DNA of 64,000 nt, taken from contig NC_022041.1 in the NCBI RefSeq assembly GCF_000444995.1, forward strand, positions 160,001 through 224,000. The letters run 5' to 3'. This document shows, in pieces, positions 49,754 through 58,989 of the stretch. The stretch's first letter is position 1. Each line of letters starts with the position of its first letter. The notes beneath the pieces are model-generated. The model saw only the letters and a list, made by a program, of their open reading frames with translations, did not search any database and was not told the origin of the DNA. Source of the DNA: Paracoccus aminophilus JCM 7686 (lineage in GTDB: Bacteria > Pseudomonadota > Alphaproteobacteria > Rhodobacterales > Rhodobacteraceae). Position numbers and translations under genes: made by a program.

Positions 49754-50704
49754 ATGCAAACCCTGATCCTTCCCGCCGATGCCCAGGGCATCGCTACAGC
49801 GTGTGAGTGGCTGACGCTAGGTCAGCCGGTCGCGATTCCGACTGAAACCGTATATGGTCTGGCCGCCGATGCCCGAAACGGCGAGGCGGTCGCGCGGATC
49901 TATGCGGCCAAGGGGCGGCCCTCGTTCAACCCGCTGATCGTGCATGTGCCCGGTCTGGCCGAGGCGGAGCGCTATGTCCATCTTGGCGATCAGGCGCGCC
50001 TGTTGGCCGAGGCTTTCTGGCCGGGGCCGCTGACGATGATCCTGCCCCTGCGCGACGATTCGGGCATTGCCTCGATCACGACGGCGGGGCTGAGGACTTT
50101 GGGCGTGCGCATTCCCTCGCATCCGGCGGCGCTGGCGATCCTGCGCGCCTTCGACGGGCCGCTGGCCGCGCCTTCGGCCAATCCCTCGGGGCGGATCAGC
50201 GCGACTTCGGCCGCCCATGTCGCCGATGAGGTGACCGGGCTTGGCGGGCGTATCCCGGCCGTCGTCGATGCGGGTGCCTGTTCGGTTGGGGTCGAATCGA
50301 CCATCATCGGCTGGAGCGAGGCGGGCGAGCCCGCGCTCTTGCGTCCGGGCGGTCTGCCTGCCGAGGCGATCGAGGCGGTGCTGGGCTGCGCGCTGCTGCG
50401 CCCCGAGCTGAACCCCGAAGCGCCGACCTCTCCCGGGCAATTGTCCAGCCATTACGCCCCGGCGGTTCCGGTGCGCCTTGACGCGGAAACGGCTTTGCCG
50501 GGCGAGACCTATCTGGCCTTCGGGCCGGGGGCGCTGACCTTAAGCGCAAGCCGCGATCTGACCGAGGCGGCGGCTAACCTCTTTGATCTGCTGCGCCGCG
50601 CCGATGAGCTTGGTCGTCCGATTGCGGTCGCGCCGATTCCGGAAGAGGGGCTTGGTGTGGCGATCAACGACCGCCTGCGCCGCGCCGCCGCGCCGCGTCC
50701 CTGA
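49754..50704 (+). CDS. L-threonylcarbamoyladenylate synthase (Sua5 type)
   Basis: 316 residues. It makes threonylcarbamoyl-AMP for t6A37 tRNA modification, upstream of MtaB (15485-16756). The YrdC domain (about 10-205) has VAIPTETVYGLAADA and IYAAKGRPSFNPLIVHV. A C-terminal Sua5 domain starting near TSPGQLSSHYAP makes it the long Sua5 form rather than short TsaC. Confidence 0.94.
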   Translation: MQTLILPADAQGIATACEWLTLGQPVAIPTETVYGLAADARNGEAVARIYAAKGRPSFNPLIVHVPGLAEAERYVHLGDQARLLAEAFWPGPLTMILPLRDDSGIASITTAGLRTLGVRIPSHPAALAILRAFDGPLAAPSANPSGRISATSAAHVADEVTGLGGRIPAVVDAGACSVGVESTIIGWSEAGEPALLRPGGLPAEAIEAVLGCALLRPELNPEAPTSPGQLSSHYAPAVPVRLDAETALPGETYLAFGPGALTLSASRDLTEAAANLFDLLRRADELGRPIAVAPIPEEGLGVAINDRLRRAAAPRP

Positions 50705-50741
50705 CCTTTAAGGGCCGGACTGTCAGAAGCAAGCCTTCCGC

Positions 50742-51314
50742 TCAGGCATGGCCCGCCGAGGGCGAGAGCAACAGCGGGTCGATGCCCATCCGGCGCAGCG
50801 CCGCGACCCATTTGCCGGAATGATCGGCCCCGAAGATGATCTCGTCGCCGCGTTCAGCGGTGAGCCAGCCATTGTCGCGGATTTCATCATCCAGCTGACC
50901 CGGACCCCAACCGGCATAGCCAAGCGCAAGAACCGCAGGCTGCGGGCCGGCGCCCCGGGCGAAATCTTCCAGAATGTCGCGGGTGGTGGTCATGGCGAGA
51001 TCCTCGCCGATGCGCATCGTGCCCTCGGCATCATCGCCGCCCTGTTTGACATGATGGAGCACGAATCCGCGTCCGGGCTCGACCGGGCCGCCCGAGCCGA
51101 TCGGAATCGGGCGGGTGTCCATGCCGGTGTCGATGCCAAGCTGGTTCAGGAGGTCACTGAAATCCAGATCCGGCAAGGGGCGGTTGACCACCAATCCCAT
51201 CGCACCCTCGTCGGAATGCGAGCAGATCAGGATCACGCTATGCTCGAAGCGGGGATCCTGCATACTGGGCATGGCGATCAGCAGCTTGCCGGTCAGATTG
51301 CTTTCGGACTCCAT
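50742..51314 (-). CDS. YqgE/AlgH family protein
   Basis: 190 residues. Family pattern: LTGKLLIAMPSMQDPRFEHSVILICSHSDEGAMGLVVNRP, then GGPVEPGRGFVLH and LGYAGWGPGQLDDEIRDNGWL. The biochemical role is not settled; AlgH was linked to alginate regulation in Pseudomonas. Transcribed alone, convergent with the Sua5-type gene. Confidence 0.94.
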   Translation of the reverse strand: MESESNLTGKLLIAMPSMQDPRFEHSVILICSHSDEGAMGLVVNRPLPDLDFSDLLNQLGIDTGMDTRPIPIGSGGPVEPGRGFVLHHVKQGGDDAEGTMRIGEDLAMTTTRDILEDFARGAGPQPAVLALGYAGWGPGQLDDEIRDNGWLTAERGDEIIFGADHSGKWVAALRRMGIDPLLLSPSAGHA

Positions 51315-51422
51315 CGGGTTCTCCTTATTCTTCCCTCAAAGATCGGCCTTCGCGGCGGGCGGTGCAAGGGATTGGCGCTTTTTTGATTTCCCTCGCTGTG
51401 GCGGGAATGCCATTCAGGAGAC

Positions 51423-52229
51423 ATGAAACGCTTTATCCTTGCTCTCGCCGCCGCTTTGATTTCCGGTTCCGCTCAGGCTCAGGAGGCCGCAAGCGCGGCC
51501 CCGAAACTGCCGCCCGGTCTTGAGTCGGCCCAGCTTCGGCCCGGTTGGATCACGCCCGAGGGCCACCGCATCGTCGCGCTTGATCTGCGGCTGTTGCCGG
51601 GGTGGAAGACCTATTGGCGCAACCCCGGCGACGGTGGCGTGCCGCCGGTCTTTGATTGGCAGGGCTCGGACAATCTGGGCAAGGTGACGCTGCATTGGCC
51701 CCGGCCCGAGGTGATCGATTCCGGCGGACTACGGACTTTGGGCTTTCACGATCAGCTGGTCTTGCCGATCGAGATCGCCCCGGCCGATCCGACCAAGCCG
51801 ATCCGGGTCGAGGCGCAGGTGGATCTGGGGATTTGCGAAACCATTTGCGTGCCCGCCCATGTCGATCTGACCGCCGCTGCGCCGGGCGACAAGGACCCGA
51901 TCATTCAGGCCGCGCTGGCCTCGGTTCCCGACGCGGCCAAGGAGCCGGCGATCTGCAAGGTGACCGAGACCAAGGACGGAATGCGCGTCGCCGCGACCGT
52001 GCCTCTGGACGCGCGCGACGACATGGCGGCTGCGGCGATGGAGTTGGCCGATACGCCGGTCTGGGTCTCTGAGCCCGAGGTTGAGGTGCAGGACGGCAAG
52101 CTGACGGCGACTGCGGATTTCATCGACGACAGCGGCAAACCCTTCGCGCTCGATCCGGCGCAATTGCGCCTGACGCTGATCTCGGGCGAGGCTGCGGTGG
52201 AGTTCAGCGGCTGCCAGACGGCGGGGTGA
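51423..52229 (+). CDS. periplasmic DsbD-alpha-like (protein-disulfide reductase domain) protein
   Basis: 268 residues with a signal peptide (MKRFILALAAALISGSAQAQ). The domain resembles the N-terminal DsbD domain found as stand-alone proteins in Rhodobacterales, with the redox-type pair in DLGICETICVPAHVDL (CxxxC) near residue 140 and a lone Cys near the C-terminus. The membrane and thioredoxin parts of full DsbD are absent. It may take part in periplasmic thiol or cytochrome maturation chemistry (inference). Confidence 0.8.
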   Translation: MKRFILALAAALISGSAQAQEAASAAPKLPPGLESAQLRPGWITPEGHRIVALDLRLLPGWKTYWRNPGDGGVPPVFDWQGSDNLGKVTLHWPRPEVIDSGGLRTLGFHDQLVLPIEIAPADPTKPIRVEAQVDLGICETICVPAHVDLTAAAPGDKDPIIQAALASVPDAAKEPAICKVTETKDGMRVAATVPLDARDDMAAAAMELADTPVWVSEPEVEVQDGKLTATADFIDDSGKPFALDPAQLRLTLISGEAAVEFSGCQTAG

Positions 52230-52250
52230 CAGACGGCTGGCTAAGCCGCG

Positions 52251-53084
52251 TCAGCCGTCGAGCCGCGCCTTGAGCGACAGAAGATCCGCCCAAGCCTCGC
52301 GTTTGGCCAGAGGCGTGCGCAGCAGATAGGCGGGGTGGGTCATCGGCAAAGCTGGGCGACCAAAGGCCGTCTGCCAATTGCCGCGCAGCCGCAAGATCCC
52401 GGCCCGACCAAGCGCCGCCTGACAGGGCGTGTTGCCCATGAGCACGATCAGATCGGGTGCCGCGAGCTCGACGTGACGTTCGAGAAACGGCAGCATCATC
52501 GCGATTTCAGCGGGCTCGGGCGTGCGGTTGCCGGTCGGGCGCCACGGCAGCACATTGGTGATGTAGAGCGCCTTTTCCGCATCGACTTGATCGCGCGCCA
52601 GCCCGATCGCCGCGAACATCCGGTCGAGAAGCTGGCCCGCGCGGCCGACGAAGGGGCGGCCCTGAATGTCCTCTTCCTCGCCCGGCGCCTCGCCGATGAT
52701 CATCACCCGCGCTTTCGCATTGCCATCGGCAAAGCAGAAACTGCGCGCGCCTTTCTTGAGGTCGAGCCCGTCGAAACTGTCCTGCGCCGCCGCCAGATCG
52801 GCGAGCGTTTGCGCGCCTGCCGCAAGCGTTTGGGCGCGGGCGACGGGATCGGGACCGGCCGGACGCGGCGTGGCAGCAAGCGGGGTCGTGCCGGGATCTG
52901 CGCTCGCAACCGCGCGGGCGGCCTTTTCGGCGGCGCGGGCCGTGGCCTCGGCGCGGGCCTCGTCGTAGCGGTTGATGGGCGCGTCGAGACATGGCTCGTC
53001 CGCCCCCATCTCTGACTGCCATTGCAGCAGCGCAAGGGCCGTTTCCGCGTCGATCGCGAATCCGTGGTAGCTCAAATCGCTCAT
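52251..53084 (-). CDS. uracil-DNA glycosylase, family-4-like without Fe-S cysteines
   Basis: 277 residues. The catalytic motifs of family 4 UDGs are present: GEAPGEEEDIQGRPFVGRAGQLLDRM and MTHPAYLLR. The four cysteines that bind the [4Fe-4S] cluster in classic family 4 enzymes are missing: the CxxC upstream of motif 1 is absent, and the later positions read LPWRPTGNRTP and IAMMLPF. An N-terminal Ala/Arg-rich extension of about 90 residues precedes the core. A cluster-free UDG of this kind has been described in Bradyrhizobium, so it may be active. Confidence 0.88.
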   Translation of the reverse strand: MSDLSYHGFAIDAETALALLQWQSEMGADEPCLDAPINRYDEARAEATARAAEKAARAVASADPGTTPLAATPRPAGPDPVARAQTLAAGAQTLADLAAAQDSFDGLDLKKGARSFCFADGNAKARVMIIGEAPGEEEDIQGRPFVGRAGQLLDRMFAAIGLARDQVDAEKALYITNVLPWRPTGNRTPEPAEIAMMLPFLERHVELAAPDLIVLMGNTPCQAALGRAGILRLRGNWQTAFGRPALPMTHPAYLLRTPLAKREAWADLLSLKARLDG

Positions 53085-53154
53085 GGCGCGAAGCTATGCC
53101 CGCCGCGCCGCCAAGTCGAGACCGCCTGTCCCGAGATCCGGCGGCGGGCGTCTG

Positions 53155-53562
53155 TCATTGAGACTGGGTGACCGGGGTGGTGCCGCCGCCCATCGCGACC
53201 AGCTTCTGGATCAGGGGTTTCGCGCTGGGCCCGATGCGGTCGCAGGCGCCCGGATCGTCCAGAAGCTTGAAGGCGGGCGCGTAATATTGCTTGTCATAGG
53301 CCGAGGCATCCAGCCCCAGACGCGAGGCGAGCCGGTCGCCGGTGCCGGTGATCAGCGCCCATTCGCCGTTCGAGATTTCATAATCGTCGCAATTGGCGGT
53401 GATGACATTGACATTGGCCAGCTCACCGATCAGCGCCTTGGCATCGGCATCAGACAGGGTCGACACATCCGGCAGTTTCACGGTCATGCCGCCATCGGCA
53501 AAAGCCGCTCCGGTTGTCACCAGCACCACTGCCGCGCTCGTCGCGAAGGATCGCAGTCCCAT
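53155..53562 (-). CDS. small secreted protein of unknown function
   Basis: 135 residues. The signal peptide is MGLRSFATSAAVVLVTTGAAFA. The mature part has two cysteines (ANCDDYEISNGEW and PGACDRIGP) that could form a disulfide, and ends in a Thr/Gln-rich tail. The start at 53562 gives a clean signal peptide; the frame extends to 53727 without support. Not recognised. Confidence 0.75.
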   Translation of the reverse strand: MGLRSFATSAAVVLVTTGAAFADGGMTVKLPDVSTLSDADAKALIGELANVNVITANCDDYEISNGEWALITGTGDRLASRLGLDASAYDKQYYAPAFKLLDDPGACDRIGPSAKPLIQKLVAMGGGTTPVTQSQ

Positions 53563-53827
53563 CTCATAGCCTCTTTCGTTCGGATCGATGGCCCAATCGG
53601 GCCCGATGGGGCCGCCAGAGGCAACCCAAATCGCCGTGAGCGAGGGCACGAGCCGCGCACGGCTGCGTGTGCCTGCGACCGAAGCGCGGCGGTGGGGCGA
53701 GGCTGAAACGGGGCTTGGACCTGGCAAGATCCTGTTCGCAAACCAAGACTCTGCAATTGAGCTTGCGCGCGGGCATCGCCCCGGATTTCATGCGCAAATC
53801 AAACATATCCTTTCGGGAGAAACAGGA

Positions 53828-54079
53828 ATGCGCGACTTTTTCATCCGCTCGATGGAGCAGATCATCAATGCGCTGGTGGTGCTCGGCGCGATTGCGGTCG
53901 TGATGACGGCGATTATGGTCATGGGCAGTCCGCAGGGCGGTCTGGTGCGGGGGATTGCCGTGCTGATCTTCGGGGCGATCTATCTCGTGCTGATGGCGGG
54001 CATGGTTTATCTGGGCCTTGGCATCTACAACAACACCCGCCGCACCGCCGAGGCGACCGAAGAGATCGCACGGCGCTGA
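53828..54079 (+). CDS. small two-helix membrane protein
   Basis: 83 residues. Two membrane segments (about 11-31 and 39-64) are separated by a short SPQGG loop, followed by a charged tail rich in Arg and Glu. GGAG and AGGA boxes precede the ATG at 53828. The upstream extension to 53588 lacks coding character. No family assigned. It lies 211 nt before leuB. Confidence 0.75.
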   Translation: MRDFFIRSMEQIINALVVLGAIAVVMTAIMVMGSPQGGLVRGIAVLIFGAIYLVLMAGMVYLGLGIYNNTRRTAEATEEIARR

Positions 54080-54290
54080 GCTCCGCGGGACCGCTTGCGA
54101 GATCCCGGTTGATGAGGCGGTCCATGGCCCGGTTGGCGGCCCCTGTCGCTGATCCGGGGCAGACCGCTGAAGGCCGGGGTTTTCGTATGGGAAAGCGGGT
54201 CGGGCGCGGCTTCCTCTGACCGCTCTCTTGACGCTGCCGGGGCGCGGGGCTACGCGGGTTTTGGCATATTTTTACCGGAGGACGACCACG

Positions 54291-55412
54291 ATGACCACCT
54301 ATTCGCTCCTGATCCTGCCCGGCGACGGCATTGGTCCCGAAGTCATGGCCGAGGTGCGCAAGGTCATCGGCTGGTTTGAGGAGAACAAGGGCCTCAGCTT
54401 CGACATCAGCGAAGATCTGGTCGGCGGCGCCGCCTATGATGTGCATGGCATTCCGCTGGCCGATGCGACCATGCAGAAGGCGCAAGAGGTCGATGCCGTC
54501 CTGCTGGGCGCTGTCGGTGGCCCGAAATACGACAATCTCGATTTCAGCGTGAAGCCCGAGCGTGGCCTGCTGCGGCTGCGCAAGGAAATGGACCTGTTCG
54601 CGAACCTGCGCCCGGCGCAGTGTTTTGACGCTTTGGCCGATTTCAGCTCGCTCAAGCGCGAAGTCGTGGCCGGTCTTGATATCCTGATCGTGCGCGAGCT
54701 GACCTCGGGCGTCTATTTCGGTCAGCCGCGTGGCATTTCCGAAGACAACACCCCGGGCAATGAAGGCGGCCGCGTCGGCGTCAACACCCAGCGCTATACC
54801 TCGGGTGAAATCCGTCGCGTCGCCCGCGCCGCGTTCGAGCTGGCCCGCAAGCGCGGCAACCGCGTCTGCTCGATGGAAAAAGCCAACGTGATGGAATCCG
54901 GCATCCTCTGGCGCGAGGAAGTGCAATGGGTCCATGACAACGAATATCCCGATGTCGAGCTCTCGCATATGTATGCCGACAACGGCGCGATGCAGCTGGT
55001 GCGCAATCCGCGCCAGTTCGACGTGATCGTGACCGACAACCTCTTCGGCGACATCCTGTCGGATGCGGCGGCGATGCTGACCGGCTCGCTTGGGATGCTG
55101 CCCTCGGCCTCGCTTGGCGCGCCGATGGAGAATGGCCGTCCGAAAGCCATGTATGAGCCCGTCCACGGCTCGGCCCCGGATATTGCCGGTCAGGGCAAGG
55201 CCAACCCGATCGCCTGTATCCTCAGCTTCGCCATGGCGCTGCGCTATTCCTACAATGAAGGCGATAATGCCGCGCTGCTGGAAAAGGCCATCGAGAAAGT
55301 GCTGGCTGACGGCGTGCGCACCGGCGATCTCATGGGGGCAGAGGGCGGCGTGCCGGTCTCGACCTCGGGCATGGGCGATGCGATTCTCGCCGCACTGACT
55401 GCGCTGAAGTAA
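54291..55412 (+). CDS. leuB: 3-isopropylmalate dehydrogenase
   Basis: 373 residues. NAD-dependent oxidative decarboxylation of 3-isopropylmalate in leucine synthesis. Motifs: [34 protein letters not shown] and the metal/substrate signature [31 protein letters not shown] lies upstream of the ATG at 54291; the ATG at 54228 is not supported. leuC and leuD are not in the window. Confidence 0.96.
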   Translation: MTTYSLLILPGDGIGPEVMAEVRKVIGWFEENKGLSFDISEDLVGGAAYDVHGIPLADATMQKAQEVDAVLLGAVGGPKYDNLDFSVKPERGLLRLRKEMDLFANLRPAQCFDALADFSSLKREVVAGLDILIVRELTSGVYFGQPRGISEDNTPGNEGGRVGVNTQRYTSGEIRRVARAAFELARKRGNRVCSMEKANVMESGILWREEVQWVHDNEYPDVELSHMYADNGAMQLVRNPRQFDVIVTDNLFGDILSDAAAMLTGSLGMLPSASLGAPMENGRPKAMYEPVHGSAPDIAGQGKANPIACILSFAMALRYSYNEGDNAALLEKAIEKVLADGVRTGDLMGAEGGVPVSTSGMGDAILAALTALK

Positions 55413-55416
55413 GTCC

Positions 55417-56316
55417 GTGTCAGCGAGGGACAACCTGCGCGGCGCGTTGGTGGCCCTGCTGAGCATGGGCATCTACACGACGCATGACGTGATCATCAAA
55501 CATCTCGGGGCGGAATATGCCGCCCTGCAGATCCTTTTCTTCACCTCGCTGTTGTCCTTCCCGCTGCTGTCGGTCGTGCTGCTGAGCGATCCGACCCCCG
55601 GCCCGCTGCGCCCGAAGAAGCCGCTTTGGGTCGCGGTGCGCGCCTGTTCGACGATGGGCGCGATGATCTGCGGCTTTTATGCCTTCTCGCATCTGCCGCT
55701 GGCGCAGGTCTACGCACTGCTTTTCGCCTCTCCCTTGCTGATCACGCTGCTGACCGTCCCCTTTCTGGGAGAGACGGTCGGGCCGCATCGGCTGGGCGCG
55801 GTCGTGGTCGGGCTTGCGGGGGTGCTGGTGGTGCTGCGTCCCGGACAATCCGCGCTTGAGTTCGCCCATCTGGCGGCGTTCGGCGGGGCCTGCTGCACCG
55901 CCATGGGGGCGATTGCGCTGCGCAAGCTTGGGCGGGGAGAGCGGCGGGTGGTTCTGCTGCTGTGGCCGATTCTCGGCAATCTCGTGCTGGCTGGCGTGTC
56001 GCTGGCCTTTACCTATCGCCCGATGGAGCTGCCGCATCTGGCGCTGGCGGGGGTGATCGCGTTTCTGAGCCTTTGTGCCGGTTTCCTGATGATCCTGGCC
56101 TATCAGCTGGGCGAGGCCACCGTGGTCGCGCCGATGCAATATTCCCAGATCATCTGGGCCTCGGTCTATGGCTGGCTCTTTTTCAGCGAAACCATGGACG
56201 GCATGACGCTGATTGGCTCGGCGCTGATCATCGCCTCGGGGCTTTACATCCTGATGCGAGAGCGCGGCGCCGGTGCACGTGCGACCGCTGTCGGGGCAAG
56301 ATTGGGCCCGGGCTGA
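55417..56316 (+). CDS. EamA-family (DMT) membrane transporter
   Basis: 299 residues with about ten membrane helices in two EamA repeats (MGIYTTHDVIIKHLGAEY at the start, FSETMDGMTLIGSALIIASGLYIL at the end). It begins with GTG at 55417, 4 nt after the leuB stop, so it may be co-transcribed with leuB. Substrate unknown. Confidence 0.9.
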   Translation: MSARDNLRGALVALLSMGIYTTHDVIIKHLGAEYAALQILFFTSLLSFPLLSVVLLSDPTPGPLRPKKPLWVAVRACSTMGAMICGFYAFSHLPLAQVYALLFASPLLITLLTVPFLGETVGPHRLGAVVVGLAGVLVVLRPGQSALEFAHLAAFGGACCTAMGAIALRKLGRGERRVVLLLWPILGNLVLAGVSLAFTYRPMELPHLALAGVIAFLSLCAGFLMILAYQLGEATVVAPMQYSQIIWASVYGWLFFSETMDGMTLIGSALIIASGLYILMRERGAGARATAVGARLGPG

Positions 56317-56423
56317 CAGCGCGCGGGGCAGGGGGCGCGGTTGTCGCTGTCGCTATGTGGCGATTCTCGCTCAATTTCGACGCCGACTATTCCGCCATAT
56401 TGCCTGCGCCGAGACTGCCCGGT

Positions 56424-57782
56424 ATGAGAATGCGTTCGCGCCCTCCCGCCAACCAAGCCAGAAAGCCCACTTCGGATATGCCTGAAGTCCTGCGCAAAGT
56501 GCTGCATTACTACCGGGTCTTCAAGGACACGTCGAAATTGCAGGGACGCGCCTATGCGTTCAAACGCTCGGCCGCCTTCATCTCGACCCGGCTGCGTGCC
56601 CGCATGGGGCAGCGTCGCATCGGCGAGATCCGACGCACGGACGCGGCCAAGGATATCATCCGTCTGGTCAGCACTCTGCCCAAGGCGCCGACCGCCCGTC
56701 CGCTTTTGCTGATCATTTCGGATCTCCAGATCCGGCAATGCATCCATTACCGGGTCGATCAAAAGCTGCGCGTTCTCGAGAGCATCGGGGTCAAGGCGCA
56801 GTTCGTGCGCCCCGATGAGATCGGCCATGTCGCCTCGCTGCTGCCCTTTGCCGGGACGGTCATCATCTACCGCACCGTCGTGCCCGCCAAGCAGATCGAA
56901 GAGATGAAGGCCGCAGGCATCCGCGTGATCTTTGAATTCGACGATCTGGTCGTCGGAGCCGAGGCCGTGCGCAAATCCGGCATTCTGGGCGAGATCACCG
57001 ACAATCAGGGCAAGAACCTGTGCCAGCTGGCCGATCAGTTTCTGGCGACCGCGCAGCTCTGCGACGAGATCATTGTCTCGACCGATTTCCTTGGCCAGCT
57101 TTACGAGCGCCCCGCGCATGGGCTGGCGGGCAAGCCGATCCACGTCATCCCGAACTTCCTGGAGCGCGATTGCGACGCTGCAGAACAGGGCATGGTCTGG
57201 ACCTTTGCCTATACCACGCCGTCGGGCTCGATCCGCAGCGAGCTTGAGATGCTCAAGGCCTTCCTGCGCAGCTATGATGCGGTGGTCGATCACAGCTGGT
57301 CGATTCTGGTCATGGGCAACCCGCTGGCTGCGACCGAGCTGACGCAAGCCGGTTTCCAGCGTGGCCGCATCGAGACCCTGCCTTTCGCGGAATACGACGA
57401 TTACATTCAACGCATCGGCAGCGCGGGCTGCGTGCTGATCCCGCTGTCGGACACGCCGTTCAATGCCTCGAAAACGCCGATCCGCGCGATGGATGCGGCT
57501 TTGGCCGGGACGACGGCGATCTTTTCGCCGGTCGGCGCCTTTGCGCAGATCCACAAGGAACTGAACAGCCACGCGCTCACCGTCGATCACGAGGATTGGA
57601 GCGGGGCGGGCACCTATGCCGGTTCGGTGTTCGAGGCGCGCGACATCTATGTGCGCGGGCTGCAACGTGCCGTGAATAAGCTCTACGGCCCCCAAACGGC
57701 GCGGCAGAGCTATCACGATCTCTTCGTCGAAAGGTTCGGTTTGCCGGCTTGCGAAGCGTCGAAAACGGAGTGGTCGGCGTGA
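56424..57782 (+). CDS. glycosyltransferase-like protein
   Basis: About 452 residues. The C-terminal half resembles GT4-type glycosyltransferases: HVIPNFLERDC, ILVMGNPLAATELT, then VLIPLSDTPFNASKTPIRAMDAALAGTTAIFSP. The N-terminal half has an acceptor-type Rossmann region with IIYRTVVPAKQIEEMKAAGIRVIFEFDDLV. The start is uncertain: ATG at 56424 or 56478 both fit; the frame is open to 55962 but overlaps the transporter. It overlaps the next glycosyltransferase by 4 nt (GTGA). Confidence 0.8.
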   Translation: MRMRSRPPANQARKPTSDMPEVLRKVLHYYRVFKDTSKLQGRAYAFKRSAAFISTRLRARMGQRRIGEIRRTDAAKDIIRLVSTLPKAPTARPLLLIISDLQIRQCIHYRVDQKLRVLESIGVKAQFVRPDEIGHVASLLPFAGTVIIYRTVVPAKQIEEMKAAGIRVIFEFDDLVVGAEAVRKSGILGEITDNQGKNLCQLADQFLATAQLCDEIIVSTDFLGQLYERPAHGLAGKPIHVIPNFLERDCDAAEQGMVWTFAYTTPSGSIRSELEMLKAFLRSYDAVVDHSWSILVMGNPLAATELTQAGFQRGRIETLPFAEYDDYIQRIGSAGCVLIPLSDTPFNASKTPIRAMDAALAGTTAIFSPVGAFAQIHKELNSHALTVDHEDWSGAGTYAGSVFEARDIYVRGLQRAVNKLYGPQTARQSYHDLFVERFGLPACEASKTEWSA

Positions 57783-58957
57783 AGATCCTGAACCTGAACC
57801 TGCATTTCTTCCCCGATTCCATCGGGGGGGCGACGGTGGTTGCCGAAAAGCTGGCCTGGGGGCTGGTCGCGGCCGGACATGATGTCACGAATATCTATCT
57901 CTCGCGCGCCGCCTCGCGGCAGGAGATGACGGTCGAGGACACGCCCTTCGGTCGTTCGGTCGCGCTCAACAACATCTACCCGACCGGGGGAAACCGCTTT
58001 TCGAGCCCCTTGGGCAGCTCGATGATTTCCGAAGTGGCCGAGATGGTGCAGCCCGATCTCATCGTCGTCCATGCCGCCCAGAGCCTTGGCGTGCAGGACT
58101 TCCTGCGCGACCGCAAATGGCTGTCGCGCACCAAGATCGTCGCGCATGACTTTTTCTGGTCCTGCATTCAGGGCTTTCGCACCCTGCCGGATGGCAGCCG
58201 CTGCACCCGCTCGATCGGCGTGGCGAATTGCCGTCAATGCGCCTGGTATCCGGGGTTGATCGATCAGGTCTACCGCGAGAACTGGGAGATCCTGAACCAT
58301 TGCCGCGAAGTGATCTTCCCCTCAGAGTTCCTGCGTAAGGGCTATGCCGAGATCTTTGGCCGCGAGCCGGACAACGTCCGCGTGCTCTCGAACCCCGACA
58401 GCGCCGAGCTGATCCTGCCGTCAGACGCGCCTTTGCCGCCCGCTCCGGGGCAGGCGGCCCATGCGGCGGGCAAGACGGTCTATGGCTTTGTCGGCGGCCC
58501 GGGCGAGACCAAAGGCTGGGGCCTCGTGCGCGATTTCATGGCCTTGGCCGAGGACCCGGCGGCGAAGACGCATGTGGTTTTGTTCGACATTGGCCGCACC
58601 ATCGGCACGCCTTGGTATCCGCGCAAATCGACCGAGGCCGTCACCATCGCCGCACCCTATCATTGGACCTATGCCGCGCAGGCGCTGGGGCAGATTGATG
58701 TCATGCTCATGCCCAGCAATGTGCAGGAAAGCTTCGGCCTCGCCGCGCGTGAAATCCTGGCACTTGGCGGCAAGACCCTGATCCGCCGCTCGGGCGCGCT
58801 GGCCGAGCTGGAAGGCTATGCCAATGTCGTTGTGGCCGAACCGGGACAGGATGCCGCAACCTTGGCCAGCCGGTTGGCCTTACTGCCCGGGCACGATAAT
58901 AAAACTTGGATACCCACTACGGTCGAGGCCTATGCCGCGCAAATCGTCGGCAACTGA
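57779..58957 (+). CDS. GT4-family glycosyltransferase
   Basis: 392 residues. The N-terminal donor/acceptor domain starts MKILNLNLHFFPDSIGGATVVAEKL. The C-terminal GT-B domain has VRVLSNPDSAEL, TVYGFVGGPGETKGW and MLMPSNVQESFGLAAREILALGGKTLI, the E-x7-E type signature. The GTG start at 57779 overlaps the preceding stop and has GGAG upstream. It works with its neighbours on a surface polysaccharide or glycan (inference). Confidence 0.9.
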   Translation: MKILNLNLHFFPDSIGGATVVAEKLAWGLVAAGHDVTNIYLSRAASRQEMTVEDTPFGRSVALNNIYPTGGNRFSSPLGSSMISEVAEMVQPDLIVVHAAQSLGVQDFLRDRKWLSRTKIVAHDFFWSCIQGFRTLPDGSRCTRSIGVANCRQCAWYPGLIDQVYRENWEILNHCREVIFPSEFLRKGYAEIFGREPDNVRVLSNPDSAELILPSDAPLPPAPGQAAHAAGKTVYGFVGGPGETKGWGLVRDFMALAEDPAAKTHVVLFDIGRTIGTPWYPRKSTEAVTIAAPYHWTYAAQALGQIDVMLMPSNVQESFGLAAREILALGGKTLIRRSGALAELEGYANVVVAEPGQDAATLASRLALLPGHDNKTWIPTTVEAYAAQIVGN

Positions 58958-58989
58958 AACCCCTTGATCCCGAGCAGGCAGAAAAAACG

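Noticed and set aside
54080..54290. Attenuator or leader peptide before leuB
   Set aside because: Some complementary segments exist (GCGGTC/GACCGC and GCCCC/GGGGC) but there is no leucine-rich short ORF and no clear terminator/antiterminator pair.
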